Below the pieces are notes generated by a model, which did not search any database, was not told the origin of the DNA, and saw nothing but the letters and a program-made list of their open reading frames with translations. Shown piece after piece: positions 1 to 6,560 of a stretch of 14,720 nt of DNA; positions within the stretch are counted from its first letter, which is position 1, and each line of letters begins with the position of its first letter. This stretch comes from UBA699 sp050261915. GTDB taxonomy: Bacteria; Bacillota; Clostridia; Clostridiales; Clostridiaceae. Location: positions 1-14,720 of the forward strand of contig JBLNDT010000037.1 in NCBI GenBank assembly GCA_050261915.1, in the 5' to 3' direction. Position numbers and translations under genes: made by a program.

Positions 1-16
1 CCATTCAAAGGTTATT

Positions 17-38
17 ATGATAATAGGTTAATTATCAT
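17..38. promoter_or_regulatory. Fur/PerR-like palindromic operator
   Basis: ATGATAAT (17-24) and ATTATCAT (31-38) form a perfect 8+8 inverted repeat with a 6-base centre. A second palindrome, TATTAT-G-ATAATA (13-25), overlaps it. The half sites GATAAT and ATTATC are those of Fur-family boxes, although the usual box has a 1-base centre. The element covers the -10 and presumed start of the leftward promoter, as expected for a repressor site. The regulator's identity is inferred from half-site similarity only. Confidence 0.4.
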
Positions 39-59
39 CCAAACTAAATTAATTGTCAA
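31..59 (-). promoter_or_regulatory. Leftward sigma-A promoter for a gene beyond the left edge
   Basis: Read on the minus strand, a perfect -35 hexamer TTGACA (54-59) is followed after exactly 17 bases by GATAAT (31-36), which matches five of six bases of the -10 consensus. Transcription would start near position 24 and run out of the window to the left. Its -10 lies inside a palindrome annotated separately, so the promoter is probably regulated. The gene it drives cannot be seen. Confidence 0.55.
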
Positions 60-158
60 TAATACAGGAAAATGAAGATATAATAAGATATTACATTTAA
101 AAGTAGTTAAAATATCTAAATGCAGTATAAAATAACTCATTATTGGTTAAAATAAAAC
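60..158. other. AT-rich spacer with nothing recognised
   Basis: This stretch between the leftward promoter and the candidate short transcript has no open frame with a ribosome binding site and no GC-rich hairpin. A TATAAT at 79-84 has its best upstream partner, TTGTCA at 53-58, 20 bases away. That is too far for a normal promoter, so it is not called. Confidence 0.5.
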
Positions 159-187
159 TTTATTTGTAATACGAAATGCTATATAAT
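159..187 (+). promoter_or_regulatory. Possible promoter of the short transcript
   Basis: A perfect TATAAT (182-187) lies 17 bases after TTTATT (159-164), a weak -35 match. Its main support is position: transcription would start near 194 and meet a strong terminator about 60 bases later, with no gene between. Confidence 0.3.
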
Positions 188-193
188 AAAAAC

Positions 194-255
194 ATGATTA
201 CTCCCCGTAATTAAGGATTGGGCAGGGATAACCACTTGCTCAGTCCGCTTTTTTT
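194..255 (+). ncRNA. Candidate ~60-nt small RNA or attenuated leader
   Basis: A putative promoter (159-187) and an intrinsic terminator (215-255) delimit a transcript of about 60 nt with no convincing gene. The only frame inside is a six-codon ATG at 194 (ATG to TAA at 212-214) without a ribosome binding site. The segment could be a small RNA, the tail of a regulatory leader, or simply the 3' end of something starting further left. It matches no RNA family I recognise. Confidence 0.3.
215..255 (+). terminator. Intrinsic terminator upstream of the nfeD operon
   Basis: Bases 215-224 pair with 237-246 in a 10-bp stem with two G-U pairs and a 12-base loop, followed by seven T residues at 249-255. 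The geometry is that of a strong rightward rho-independent terminator. No rightward gene precedes it in the window. Confidence 0.75.
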
Positions 256-274
256 AATAATTATAACAAAAAAA

Positions 275-303
275 TGTAATTCTGTACAAATTAGTTATAT
301 AAT
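275..303 (+). promoter_or_regulatory. Probable promoter of the nfeD-SPFH operon
   Basis: TATAAT (298-303) is preceded at 17 bases by TGTAAT (275-280), a weak -35. It sits between the upstream terminator and the nfeD start, which fits the first gene of an operon. The leader downstream is purine-rich and ends in a strong ribosome binding site. Confidence 0.4.
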
Positions 304-348
304 TAAAGGGAAGGGTTTAAGGGCAGTAATAAGAAAGGGGGAAGGGAA

Positions 349-780
349 ATGTCAAGTTCAACAATGTTGTGGGTTATAATTGCAGCGGCAGGTATTGCAA
401 TAGACCTAGTGACCAGCGCATTTTTATTTGTGTGGTTTGCAGCAGGCTCTATAGCTGCCATTATTGCTCTAATGCTTAAATTTTCTTTTACAGTGCAGCT
501 TATAGTGTTTATTTCTGTAAGTGCAGTGTCCATGGCTATAGGTTATCCAATAGTAAAGCGTACGTTAAAAAAGACTGTTAAAAAAACAAAAACCATGGAA
601 GAAGGGTACATAGGAAGAATAATATCCATAGATGATGAAATTAGTGAAAGAGCTCATATTAAAATTGATGGTATCTACTGGTTGGCAAAGATAGAAGGGG
701 AACCTTTGAAAAGAGGTGATAAAGCTAAGATCATCGGAATTGAAGGAAATAAAATTGTTATAAAAAAACATAATGAATAG
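349..780 (+). CDS. NfeD-like membrane protein with OB-fold domain
   Basis: The 143-residue product has hydrophobic segments at about residues 5-43 and 48-68, a basic linker (RTLKKTVKKTKTM, 71-83), and a soluble C-terminal domain from about 86 to 140. That domain has the glycine-rich beta pattern of the NfeD OB-fold (GYIGRIIS, IYWLAKIEGEPLKRGDKAKI). Short NfeD proteins of this build are usually encoded beside SPFH/stomatin-like proteins and are thought to work with them in organising membrane domains. Here the SPFH gene begins 11 bases downstream, so the pair is almost certainly one operon. The ATG at 349 follows a very purine-rich ribosome binding site (GGGGGAAGGG). The exact cellular role is not shown by the sequence. 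Confidence 0.85.
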   Translation: MSSSTMLWVIIAAAGIAIDLVTSAFLFVWFAAGSIAAIIALMLKFSFTVQLIVFISVSAVSMAIGYPIVKRTLKKTVKKTKTMEEGYIGRIISIDDEISERAHIKIDGIYWLAKIEGEPLKRGDKAKIIGIEGNKIVIKKHNE

Positions 781-791
781 GGGGACTAAAA

Positions 792-1721
792 TTGAGAATT
801 TTAACTTTGATACTTGTTATATTAATTTTAACTATGGTTTTTACCTCGATAAAGGTGGTAAACACAGGATATTTATTTGTTTTAGAAAGACTTGGTCAGT
901 TCCATAAGGTACTTGAGCCAGGATGGCATTTCACAATCCCATTCGCAGATTTTGTAAGGAAAAGGGTTTCTACAAAACAGCAGATTCTCGATATTGAACC
1001 ACAAAATGTTATTACAAAAGACAATGTTAAGATATCAATAGATAACGTTATTTTCTACAAGGTAATGGATGCAAAGGCAGCTGTATACAACATTGAAAAT
1101 TATCAATCAGGTATTGTATATTCTACAATTACAAACATGAGAAACATAGTAGGTAATATGTCTTTAGATGATGTTTTATCCGGTAGAGATAAAATAAACA
1201 ATGAACTATTAATGGTAGTAGATGAAATTACAGATGCATACGGAATCAAAATCCTCTCTGTTGAAATAAAGAATATACTTCCACCTACTGAAATACAGCA
1301 GGCCATGGAAAAGCAGATGAGAGCAGAAAGAGACAAGAGAGCAACTATTCTTCAGGCAGAGGGTGAGAAGCAAAGCGATATAGCCAGAGCTGAGGGTGAA
1401 AAGCAGGCTAAGATTCTTCAAGCAGAGGCGGAAAAAGAAGCTAATATTAGAAGAGCAGAAGGTTTAAGACAGTCACAGATACTAGAAGCAGAAGGTAAGG
1501 CTATGGCAATAGAAGAAATAGCCAAGGCTCAGGCAGATGCAATAAGACAAGTGAACACTGCAATAATTGATTCAGGTACAAATGAAACAGTAATTGCTCT
1601 TAAACAAGTGGAAGCTCTTCAGGAAATGGCAAAAAATCCTGCTAATAAGCTGATACTTCCAAATGAAACCTTGTCATCCCTAGGAAGCATAGCAGCCATA
1701 GGAGAAATGTTAAAAAAATAA
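792..1721 (+). CDS. SPFH/band-7 domain protein (stomatin/QmcA-like)
   Basis: The 309-residue protein starts with one N-terminal membrane helix (about residues 3-20). A band-7/SPFH domain follows (about 21-180), with family-typical stretches such as LERLGQFHKVLEPGWHFTIP (31-50) and FYKVMDAKAAVYNIENY (88-104). Next is an alanine- and glutamate-rich coiled-coil region (about 165-255), and the C-terminus ends in a hydrophobic stretch (SSLGSIAAIGEML). Such proteins form large membrane-bound oligomers that scaffold membrane domains or regulate proteases. The start is TTG at 792, supported by a GGGGGAC ribosome binding site that overlaps the nfeD stop. The frame has no better ATG before the membrane helix. 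Co-transcription with the NfeD-like gene follows the common pairing. The membership call is firm; the partner and client proteins are unknown. Confidence 0.9.
   Translation: MRILTLILVILILTMVFTSIKVVNTGYLFVLERLGQFHKVLEPGWHFTIPFADFVRKRVSTKQQILDIEPQNVITKDNVKISIDNVIFYKVMDAKAAVYNIENYQSGIVYSTITNMRNIVGNMSLDDVLSGRDKINNELLMVVDEITDAYGIKILSVEIKNILPPTEIQQAMEKQMRAERDKRATILQAEGEKQSDIARAEGEKQAKILQAEAEKEANIRRAEGLRQSQILEAEGKAMAIEEIAKAQADAIRQVNTAIIDSGTNETVIALKQVEALQEMAKNPANKLILPNETLSSLGSIAAIGEMLKK
1347..1511 (+). repeat. Five tandem 11-codon repeats in the SPFH gene
   Basis: Residues 186-240 consist of five consecutive 11-residue units with consensus I-L-Q-A-E-G-E-K-Q-x-x. They start at residues 186, 197, 208, 219 and 230, and the last diverges after EAEGKA. 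Eleven-residue periodicity is typical of the long helical stalk of SPFH proteins. The DNA units are similar in sequence but not identical. Confidence 0.8.
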
Positions 1722-1727
1722 ACTTAG

Positions 1728-1755
1728 AGGAATCGGGGAAACCTGATTCCTTTTT
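1728..1755. terminator. Bidirectional terminator between SPFH gene and gerC
   Basis: AGGAATCGGG (1728-1737) pairs with CCTGATTCCT (1742-1751), ten pairs including one G-U, closed by a GAAA tetraloop. Rightward it runs into a T tract (1751-1755). Leftward the next bases read as a T-rich stretch, from the A run at 1712-1718. It can therefore end both the nfeD-SPFH and the ger transcripts. Confidence 0.85.
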
Positions 1756-2875
1756 ACTTGAATAAACCAGATTCCTTAAGATTTACACTAACATTTACAT
1801 CAAATTTTACTTTACTATAAGATTCCTTCCATGGGTATTTCTTAAAGTATTCATTCTTTTTTGCCCTAAATAGATTCCCTATGCCTAAAGGGTCACTATT
1901 AACACTTTTAGCATAATTTAAAACTTCAATACAATCTTTTTGTAATTCATTTGTCAAATATGCTTCTATTTTTTTATGAAACTCCTTATCCATAGGGGTG
2001 TTAATGCTTTTTTCATCTAAGCTGACGTCCATTTTCATATTTATGGTTGCGTAAGGCTTATCATCTTTAATATCTAAATTTATTTTTGATTTGCATTTTA
2101 AAATTTTAAGGGCTATACCATGATTTGGCTGTTGAATAAAAGGTTCATCTGGAAGGGGGGGAGTGATGTATTCTCCTTTCTTTAATTCATTCATCATGGC
2201 TAGGAGCAGGGTGGTTTTTTCAGTATCTATTTCTCCTACCATTTTGGTACTTGAAAATAAGGCTGAACCAGTTACCAACAATCCGTCATTGCACCATTTC
2301 ATCATAGGGGTTATAAAATCTATGTGCTCAGAATACTTATCTATACCTACATTGTATATCCTTGTTTCAGGAATATGGGAATTTTCCACATTGTTTTTTA
2401 TAAGTTGGTTTATATAAAATGAAGCTCTTGGCTTGCTTGGAATGCTGTAAAGCTTATGAATTAAATCTCTTGGACTACCATCTACAACTACTAAAGAGGC
2501 CTGGTTTGAACTTGCGATATCTCTTTCAAATATCTGAAGTAAATTACCAATATCTTTTTCTGCAAGGTCTTTGGATAAAATAACCTGTTGAATCTTTCCT
2601 GCTTCATTTTGTTTTTGAGAGGTAAGCCTTGATTTGTTTCTGGCATCTCTGAGCATTTTACCATTGTCTATATCAATAATTTCTATTTCATCTTTGCTTT
2701 TGTTTTGGGCATCTATTGCTGGCATAATATATGTTACATGTAGGTCACTATTTTCATACTCTGCAGCTACCGTTAATACAAAACCAATTTTTTCATAATA
2801 TTTATAATCATTGCATCCCGTAAAGGTGCATACAGATAAAAATAAAGAGATGAATATAATAATTTTACACTTCAT
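1754..2875 (-). CDS. GerC-type spore germinant receptor lipoprotein
   Basis: This 373-residue protein begins with a lipoprotein signal: basic start, hydrophobic core, then FTGC with the lipidated cysteine at residue 21. The phenylalanine at position -3 of the lipobox is slightly atypical. The body fits the Ger(x)C family in length and in features such as the early GCNDYKYYEKIGFVLTVAAE segment and a C-terminal domain ending in a KYPWKES / VNVSVNLKESG pattern. GerC is the outer-face lipoprotein subunit of nutrient germinant receptors in the spore inner membrane. Its ATG overlaps the gerB stop by four bases, indicating translational coupling as last gene of the operon. A G/C homopolymer of seven lies at 2155-2161. 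Confidence 0.9.
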   Translation of the reverse strand: MKCKIIIFISLFLSVCTFTGCNDYKYYEKIGFVLTVAAEYENSDLHVTYIMPAIDAQNKSKDEIEIIDIDNGKMLRDARNKSRLTSQKQNEAGKIQQVILSKDLAEKDIGNLLQIFERDIASSNQASLVVVDGSPRDLIHKLYSIPSKPRASFYINQLIKNNVENSHIPETRIYNVGIDKYSEHIDFITPMMKWCNDGLLVTGSALFSSTKMVGEIDTEKTTLLLAMMNELKKGEYITPPLPDEPFIQQPNHGIALKILKCKSKINLDIKDDKPYATINMKMDVSLDEKSINTPMDKEFHKKIEAYLTNELQKDCIEVLNYAKSVNSDPLGIGNLFRAKKNEYFKKYPWKESYSKVKFDVNVSVNLKESGLFK

Positions 2876-3957
2876 TTTTTTCTAACACCCCTTTTGTTGA
2901 TGAATGAAAAAAAATAGCTTAATATGAACAGCACCATAATTGATACTGCAGTAATGTTTAAATAGTTGAAATATTTTTCTAAATCGAATGTGTTTCGAGG
3001 GATTCTGCTTAAAAATATCAATAATATTATATGGATAATTATATATATCATTTTAGGTTTGATCTTAAATAAATCACGGATAGCAAGCTGGGTACAGTAA
3101 AAGTACATCATGGTGGTTCCAGCCATTGCAGGGAGCCATAAGGTTACATAAAACAGGTCAAGTCGTTCAAATATAGGAGCCTGGTAGATTCTTGACATAT
3201 TGAACAGGGGATACTCTAATCGTTTAAGGAAGTTCTCACCGTAAAGTGCAGTGCAGGATGAAACTACTAGCAGATAATGCAAACCGGTTATTAAATTTGC
3301 CCCGAGAGTTTTTTTCAAAACTTTATTCTTATCTGTTACATAAGGATAAACTATGCTAACAAGCTCAAAGCCTATGAAAGATAGAGCAGACACCTTCAGT
3401 GAGGAAACTATCTTATATAAGCCCCCTTCACCCACAGGCATTAAAAATGTCAATTTGAAATGTCCTGATACAACAAAACATAGAATTATTGTTATAGCAA
3501 TAACAAAATATATGATTATTGCATATCTGCATATGGATTTTAAGCCAAAGTTGCTTAAATAAAAAGTTGTGGTTATGCTTACAAAACATATTATTAACAC
3601 AGGGGTGTAACTTAATATCATTATTTGAATTATGTCAGTTAAGGATCTGATGAGCAATGTTGATGTTAAAAGAAGATAAAAAATAAAATAACAGTTTATA
3701 AGGTTCCCAATATATTTACCATATAATAAGCTGTTTATCTGGATTATAGATTTACTGTCATATCGTTTTAGCAGCAGTACAATTATTGTGATAAGTATGA
3801 AGCATATAAAAGTAGATATAATAACAGATATCCAGCCGTTATGTCCTGCTTTTTCAGCCAGCTTGGCAGGCAATGTGAGGATTCCTATGCCTATCTGACA
3901 TGAAACAATAAATGTCATTAACTGATTTGGAGTAATGCTATCTCTATTATTTTCCAT
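2872..3957 (-). CDS. GerB-type spore germinant receptor permease
   Basis: The 361-residue product is almost entirely hydrophobic, with about ten predicted membrane helices, and opens with a family-typical N-terminus (SITPNQLMTFIVSCQIGIGI). GerB subunits belong to the amino acid/polyamine/organocation transporter superfamily and form the germinant-binding or ion-conducting part of the receptor in the spore inner membrane. The conserved core is visible in TDIIQIMILSYTPV and KVSALSFIGFELVSIVYPYV. The start overlaps the end of gerA by 11 bases and has an AGAGGTAA ribosome binding site inside gerA. The gene overlaps gerC by four bases at its other end, so the three subunits are made from one message. 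The ligand cannot be read from sequence. Confidence 0.92.
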   Translation of the reverse strand: MENNRDSITPNQLMTFIVSCQIGIGILTLPAKLAEKAGHNGWISVIISTFICFILITIIVLLLKRYDSKSIIQINSLLYGKYIGNLINCYFIFYLLLTSTLLIRSLTDIIQIMILSYTPVLIICFVSITTTFYLSNFGLKSICRYAIIIYFVIAITIILCFVVSGHFKLTFLMPVGEGGLYKIVSSLKVSALSFIGFELVSIVYPYVTDKNKVLKKTLGANLITGLHYLLVVSSCTALYGENFLKRLEYPLFNMSRIYQAPIFERLDLFYVTLWLPAMAGTTMMYFYCTQLAIRDLFKIKPKMIYIIIHIILLIFLSRIPRNTFDLEKYFNYLNITAVSIMVLFILSYFFSFINKRGVRKK

Positions 3958-5395
3958 GGTTGTTACCTCTAATGTTTATTAAAGGATTTCCATCTTCAGG
4001 AAGCCTCTTTAAAAAATTGAAAGGCAGACGAAGCAGGGTATCCTTTAAGTCTCTTGCGTTAAAGGGGGTTACAGGCCTTAGGTATGGATGTCCAATGGAC
4101 TCTAAAGTAACAAAGTGAGCAAGCAGCATGGAGGCACAGATTACAATGCCAAAAATTCCTAAAAAACCTGATAATATCATAAATATAATTCTGGTAAACC
4201 TTAGTGCAAGAATCATATCATGAGAAGGTATGGCATAGGATGCTAGTACCGTGACCCCGATAACGATGAGGAAAATATTGCTAACTATACCAGCCTGTAC
4301 TGTAGCCTGACCTAATATTATACCACCAGATACACCTATGGTAATTCCTACATATGAAGGAAGCCTCACTGAAGATTCTCTAATGAGATCTATTACAATT
4401 TCCATTATTAATGCCTCTATAATTGGGGGGAAGGGTACTTTAGCCCTGGATTCAGCAAAGGGTATGAGCAGGGGTAAAGGTATCATATAATAGTGAAAGG
4501 ATGCTAAAGCTATATATGCAGGAGGCAGCATCAATGCAAGTGCTGTTGCAAGGTATCTTATCAGTCTTGTGAAGGACCCAAGTACCCAATTTATATTATA
4601 ATCATCCGGAGCCTGAAAAAATGAGAAAAAGTTAACCGGAGCAATAAGGGCTACAGGGTTCCCATCCACAAGAACTACAAACCTGCCTTCCATTAAAGCA
4701 GCAACAGCTTTGTCTGGTCTTTCTGTGGGGTATATTGTTGGGAAATAAGTGTATTTAACTGATATCATCTGTTGAATATAGCAGCTGCCAATGAAGCCGT
4801 CATAATCCAAGCTGCTAATTTTATTATATAGGGTATTAAGCAAATCACTATTAGCTATTCCGTCAATATAAGCTATTATGACCCTTTGATGTGTTACAGA
4901 ACCAATGTTTAATGTTTTAAATTTCAAGCTGCTGTTAATAATTTTTTCACGTAATAAGGCTGTATTAATTGATAAGGATTCTACAAAACCATCATGTGCT
5001 CCCTTTATATTTTTTTCAATTTCAGGTTCTTGAATATCTCTTTTGAAAAATTTTGTAATTGGAAGATACAAGGCATACCTAAGCCTATTTACAAAAATCA
5101 CAAGATTTCCCTCAAGTATTTTAGTTGCAGCTGAATCCATATCATATATTTTCTTTGAATTAAATAATGGGTTTGAACTATTTGATAAATCATCAATAGT
5201 TAGCTCTGAAAATCTGGAAAATGTATTTTTGTACATAATTTGGGTATCTACTAATCCATCAACATATGCATAATACACCTTGGTATTGTCCTTAAGATAC
5301 ATATTGTTTCTTATAATATCAGGGCAGTCCTTAAACAGGATTTCCATATGCTCCTGAATTTCATCAATTCCAGGTAGTGCAGAATTATTTTCCAA
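3947..5395 (-). CDS. GerA-type spore germinant receptor subunit A
   Basis: The 482-residue protein has a soluble N-terminal region (about 1-270) with the family signature GAHDGFVESLSINTALLR (132-149). About five membrane helices follow (about 275-432), with the conserved cytoplasmic loop PPIIEALIMEIVIDLIRESS (323-342) and RLPSYVG (344-350). The C-terminal tail is soluble and includes HPYLRPVTPF. This is the A subunit of a GerA-family receptor, which senses nutrients in the dormant spore and triggers germination. It is the first gene of an A-B-C operon; no separate D gene is present. The ATG at 5395 follows a GGGGGTGAT ribosome binding site (about 5401-5411). A candidate forespore promoter lies just upstream. 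Confidence 0.93.
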   Translation of the reverse strand: MENNSALPGIDEIQEHMEILFKDCPDIIRNNMYLKDNTKVYYAYVDGLVDTQIMYKNTFSRFSELTIDDLSNSSNPLFNSKKIYDMDSAATKILEGNLVIFVNRLRYALYLPITKFFKRDIQEPEIEKNIKGAHDGFVESLSINTALLREKIINSSLKFKTLNIGSVTHQRVIIAYIDGIANSDLLNTLYNKISSLDYDGFIGSCYIQQMISVKYTYFPTIYPTERPDKAVAALMEGRFVVLVDGNPVALIAPVNFFSFFQAPDDYNINWVLGSFTRLIRYLATALALMLPPAYIALASFHYYMIPLPLLIPFAESRAKVPFPPIIEALIMEIVIDLIRESSVRLPSYVGITIGVSGGIILGQATVQAGIVSNIFLIVIGVTVLASYAIPSHDMILALRFTRIIFMILSGFLGIFGIVICASMLLAHFVTLESIGHPYLRPVTPFNARDLKDTLLRLPFNFLKRLPEDGNPLINIRGNNHGK

Positions 5396-5424
5396 AGGAA
5401 ATCACCCCCTCGTTACTATAAATT

Positions 5425-5453
5425 TAGTGTACCCTTTAAATTTGTGAATATGC
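5425..5453 (-). promoter_or_regulatory. Candidate sigma-G promoter of the ger operon
   Basis: On the minus strand, GCATA (5449-5453) is followed after 17 bases by TACACTA (5425-5431). Sigma-G promoters in Bacillus resemble GHATR, 17-18 bases, CATNHTA; the -35 fits fully and the -10 fits five of seven positions. Start of transcription would fall about 20-25 bases before the gerA codon. Forespore expression is the known rule for germinant receptor operons, so the context supports the call. No sigma-A promoter of comparable quality was seen here. Confidence 0.5.
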
Positions 5454-5470
5454 ATTTTTTGATATATAAA

Positions 5471-5498
5471 AATGCCAGCTCAATTAAGAGCTGGCATT
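5471..5498 (-). terminator. Terminator of pflA
   Basis: An 11-bp perfect stem (5471-5481 with 5488-5498) has a 6-base loop. On the minus strand it is followed by a short T run. It begins at the pflA stop codon and lies upstream of the ger promoter, so it insulates the ger operon from the upstream genes. Confidence 0.85.
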
Positions 5499-6201
5499 AT
5501 TTTAGCAATATTTCTAGTTCTTTAGTTTTGTTTTTGTCCATGGGAGCCAAACCTTTAAGGGGATAAGGAATTCCCATGGTTTCATACTTATTTTCACCTA
5601 AGGTGTGATAAGGAAGCAATTCTATTTTGTCTACATTTTTTATCGTTTTAATTATTTCTTTTAATTTTAAAATATGATCCTTAGAATCAGTAAGTCCTGG
5701 AACCACCACATGTCTTATCCATACTCTTGAATTTGAAGCTGAAAGGGCCAAAAGGAATTCATCCAGCTTTTTTTTATCACCAGAAACCAGAGACTTGTAA
5801 CCTTCTTCACTGGAGTGCTTTATATCAAGAATAACAAGATCAGTATATTTTAATATTTCATTATAATTACCAAAACCGAAGCCTGCAGTATCAATTGCTG
5901 TGTGGATATTGTTTACTTTACATAGTTTTAGTATTTCAAGCAGAAATTCAGGTTGAAGCAAGGGTTCTCCTCCGGAAAATGTTACTCCTCCACCAGAACT
6001 TTTATAATAGGGCTTAAATTTAATAAGTTTATGTAAAAGTTCCTCTGACTCCATTAAATTGCCACCCTCCATGCTCCAGGTATCTGGATTGTGGCAGTAG
6101 GCGCATCTTATGCTGCACCCTTGCATAAAAACCACTGTTCTTACCCCAGGCCCATCTAATAGTCCCATGCTTTCTATGGAATGTATTCTTCCCTTGGTCA
6201 T
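5497..6201 (-). CDS. pflA: Pyruvate formate-lyase activating enzyme
   Basis: This radical SAM enzyme generates the glycyl radical on pyruvate formate-lyase under anaerobic conditions. The 234-residue product has the cluster-binding motif C29-x3-C33-x2-C36 in MQGCSIRCAYCHNP, a GGG-V-TFSGGEPLLQ segment carrying the GGE motif that contacts SAM, and DTAGFG and LLPYHTLGENKY stretches typical of PflA. The frame stays open upstream to 6327, but that extension overlaps the rubredoxin gene. The ATG at 6201 is preferred because it has a GGGGGA ribosome binding site eight bases away and gives the usual family length and N-terminus. No pfl structural gene is next to it in this window, so its partner must lie elsewhere. 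Related activases for other glycyl radical enzymes are possible but less likely. Confidence 0.9.
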   Translation of the reverse strand: MTKGRIHSIESMGLLDGPGVRTVVFMQGCSIRCAYCHNPDTWSMEGGNLMESEELLHKLIKFKPYYKSSGGGVTFSGGEPLLQPEFLLEILKLCKVNNIHTAIDTAGFGFGNYNEILKYTDLVILDIKHSSEEGYKSLVSGDKKKLDEFLLALSASNSRVWIRHVVVPGLTDSKDHILKLKEIIKTIKNVDKIELLPYHTLGENKYETMGIPYPLKGLAPMDKNKTKELEILLK

Positions 6202-6227
6202 TATTTTTCCCCCAATTTTATAAGAAA

Positions 6228-6251
6228 AGGCAGCTCTGAAATTGGCTGCCT
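6228..6251 (-). terminator. Terminator of the rubredoxin gene
   Basis: A 7-bp stem (6228-6234 with 6245-6251) with a 10-base loop is followed on the minus strand by TTTTCTTAT. It lies in the 58-base gap between the rubredoxin stop and the pflA start. It is modest in strength, so some read-through into pflA is plausible, and no separate pflA promoter was recognised. Confidence 0.55.
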
Positions 6252-6259
6252 GCTCTGAA

Positions 6260-6418
6260 TTATTCCTCGTCGAACATATCCTTACCAACACCACATAATG
6301 GGCATACCCATGAATCGGGTAAATCACTAAAAGAGGTTCCAGGATTTATACCATTATCAGGGTCACCTAATGCAGGGTCATAAATGTATCCGCAAGCTGA
6401 ACAAACATATTTTTTCAT
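6260..6418 (-). CDS. Rubredoxin
   Basis: A 52-residue protein, full length for a classical clostridial rubredoxin. The iron ligands are in two CxxC-G knuckles: C6-S-A-C9-G-Y and C39-P-L-C42-G-V. The conserved aromatic core residues (Y4, Y11, Y13, F30, W37, F49) and the DPDNGINPGT loop (19-28) are in place. It carries single electrons in the cytoplasm, for example to oxygen- and superoxide-detoxifying enzymes in anaerobes. The ATG at 6418 follows a perfect AAAGGAGG site, and a good promoter lies upstream. A hairpin separates it from pflA, so the two may be only partly co-expressed. Confidence 0.97.
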   Translation of the reverse strand: MKKYVCSACGYIYDPALGDPDNGINPGTSFSDLPDSWVCPLCGVGKDMFDEE

Positions 6419-6456
6419 AGTATAGTCCTCCTTTAAATATAAAGATATTATTTAAT

Positions 6457-6484
6457 ATTATAAGTTTTCTGTAAAAAAAATCAA
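6457..6484 (-). promoter_or_regulatory. Promoter of the rubredoxin gene
   Basis: On the minus strand TTGATT (6479-6484) and a perfect TATAAT (6457-6462) are separated by 16 bases. The site lies about 40 bases before the rubredoxin start and faces away from addB. Confidence 0.6.
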
Positions 6485-6506
6485 GATAATTGTTACAAAA
6501 TCACAT

Positions 6507-6535
6507 ATGTTGTATTTATTTTGGTAAAATATAAT
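6507..6535 (+). promoter_or_regulatory. Possible promoter of addB
   Basis: A perfect TATAAT at 6530-6535 lies 25 bases before the addB start codon. The best -35 at 17 bases is ATGTTG (6507-6512), a poor match, so only the -10 part is convincing. An alternative pair, TTGTTA (6490-6495) with TATTTA 17 bases later, is equally possible. Confidence 0.35.
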
Positions 6536-6560
6536 TAGATAATGCTAAGGGGGATGTTCC

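Noticed and set aside
303..533. 76-codon minus-strand frame over the start of the NfeD-like gene
   Set aside because: It is a shadow of the real gene, with no promoter or ribosome binding site in that direction.
2155..2161. G7 tract in gerC as a phase-variation switch
   Set aside because: Seven bases encoding Pro-Pro on the minus strand is within what codon choice can give, and there is no promoter or start-region context as in known switches.
6202..6327. Extended N-terminus of pflA starting at 6327
   Set aside because: The extra 42 codons lie in another frame of the rubredoxin gene, do not resemble PflA, and the ATG at 6201 has the ribosome binding site.
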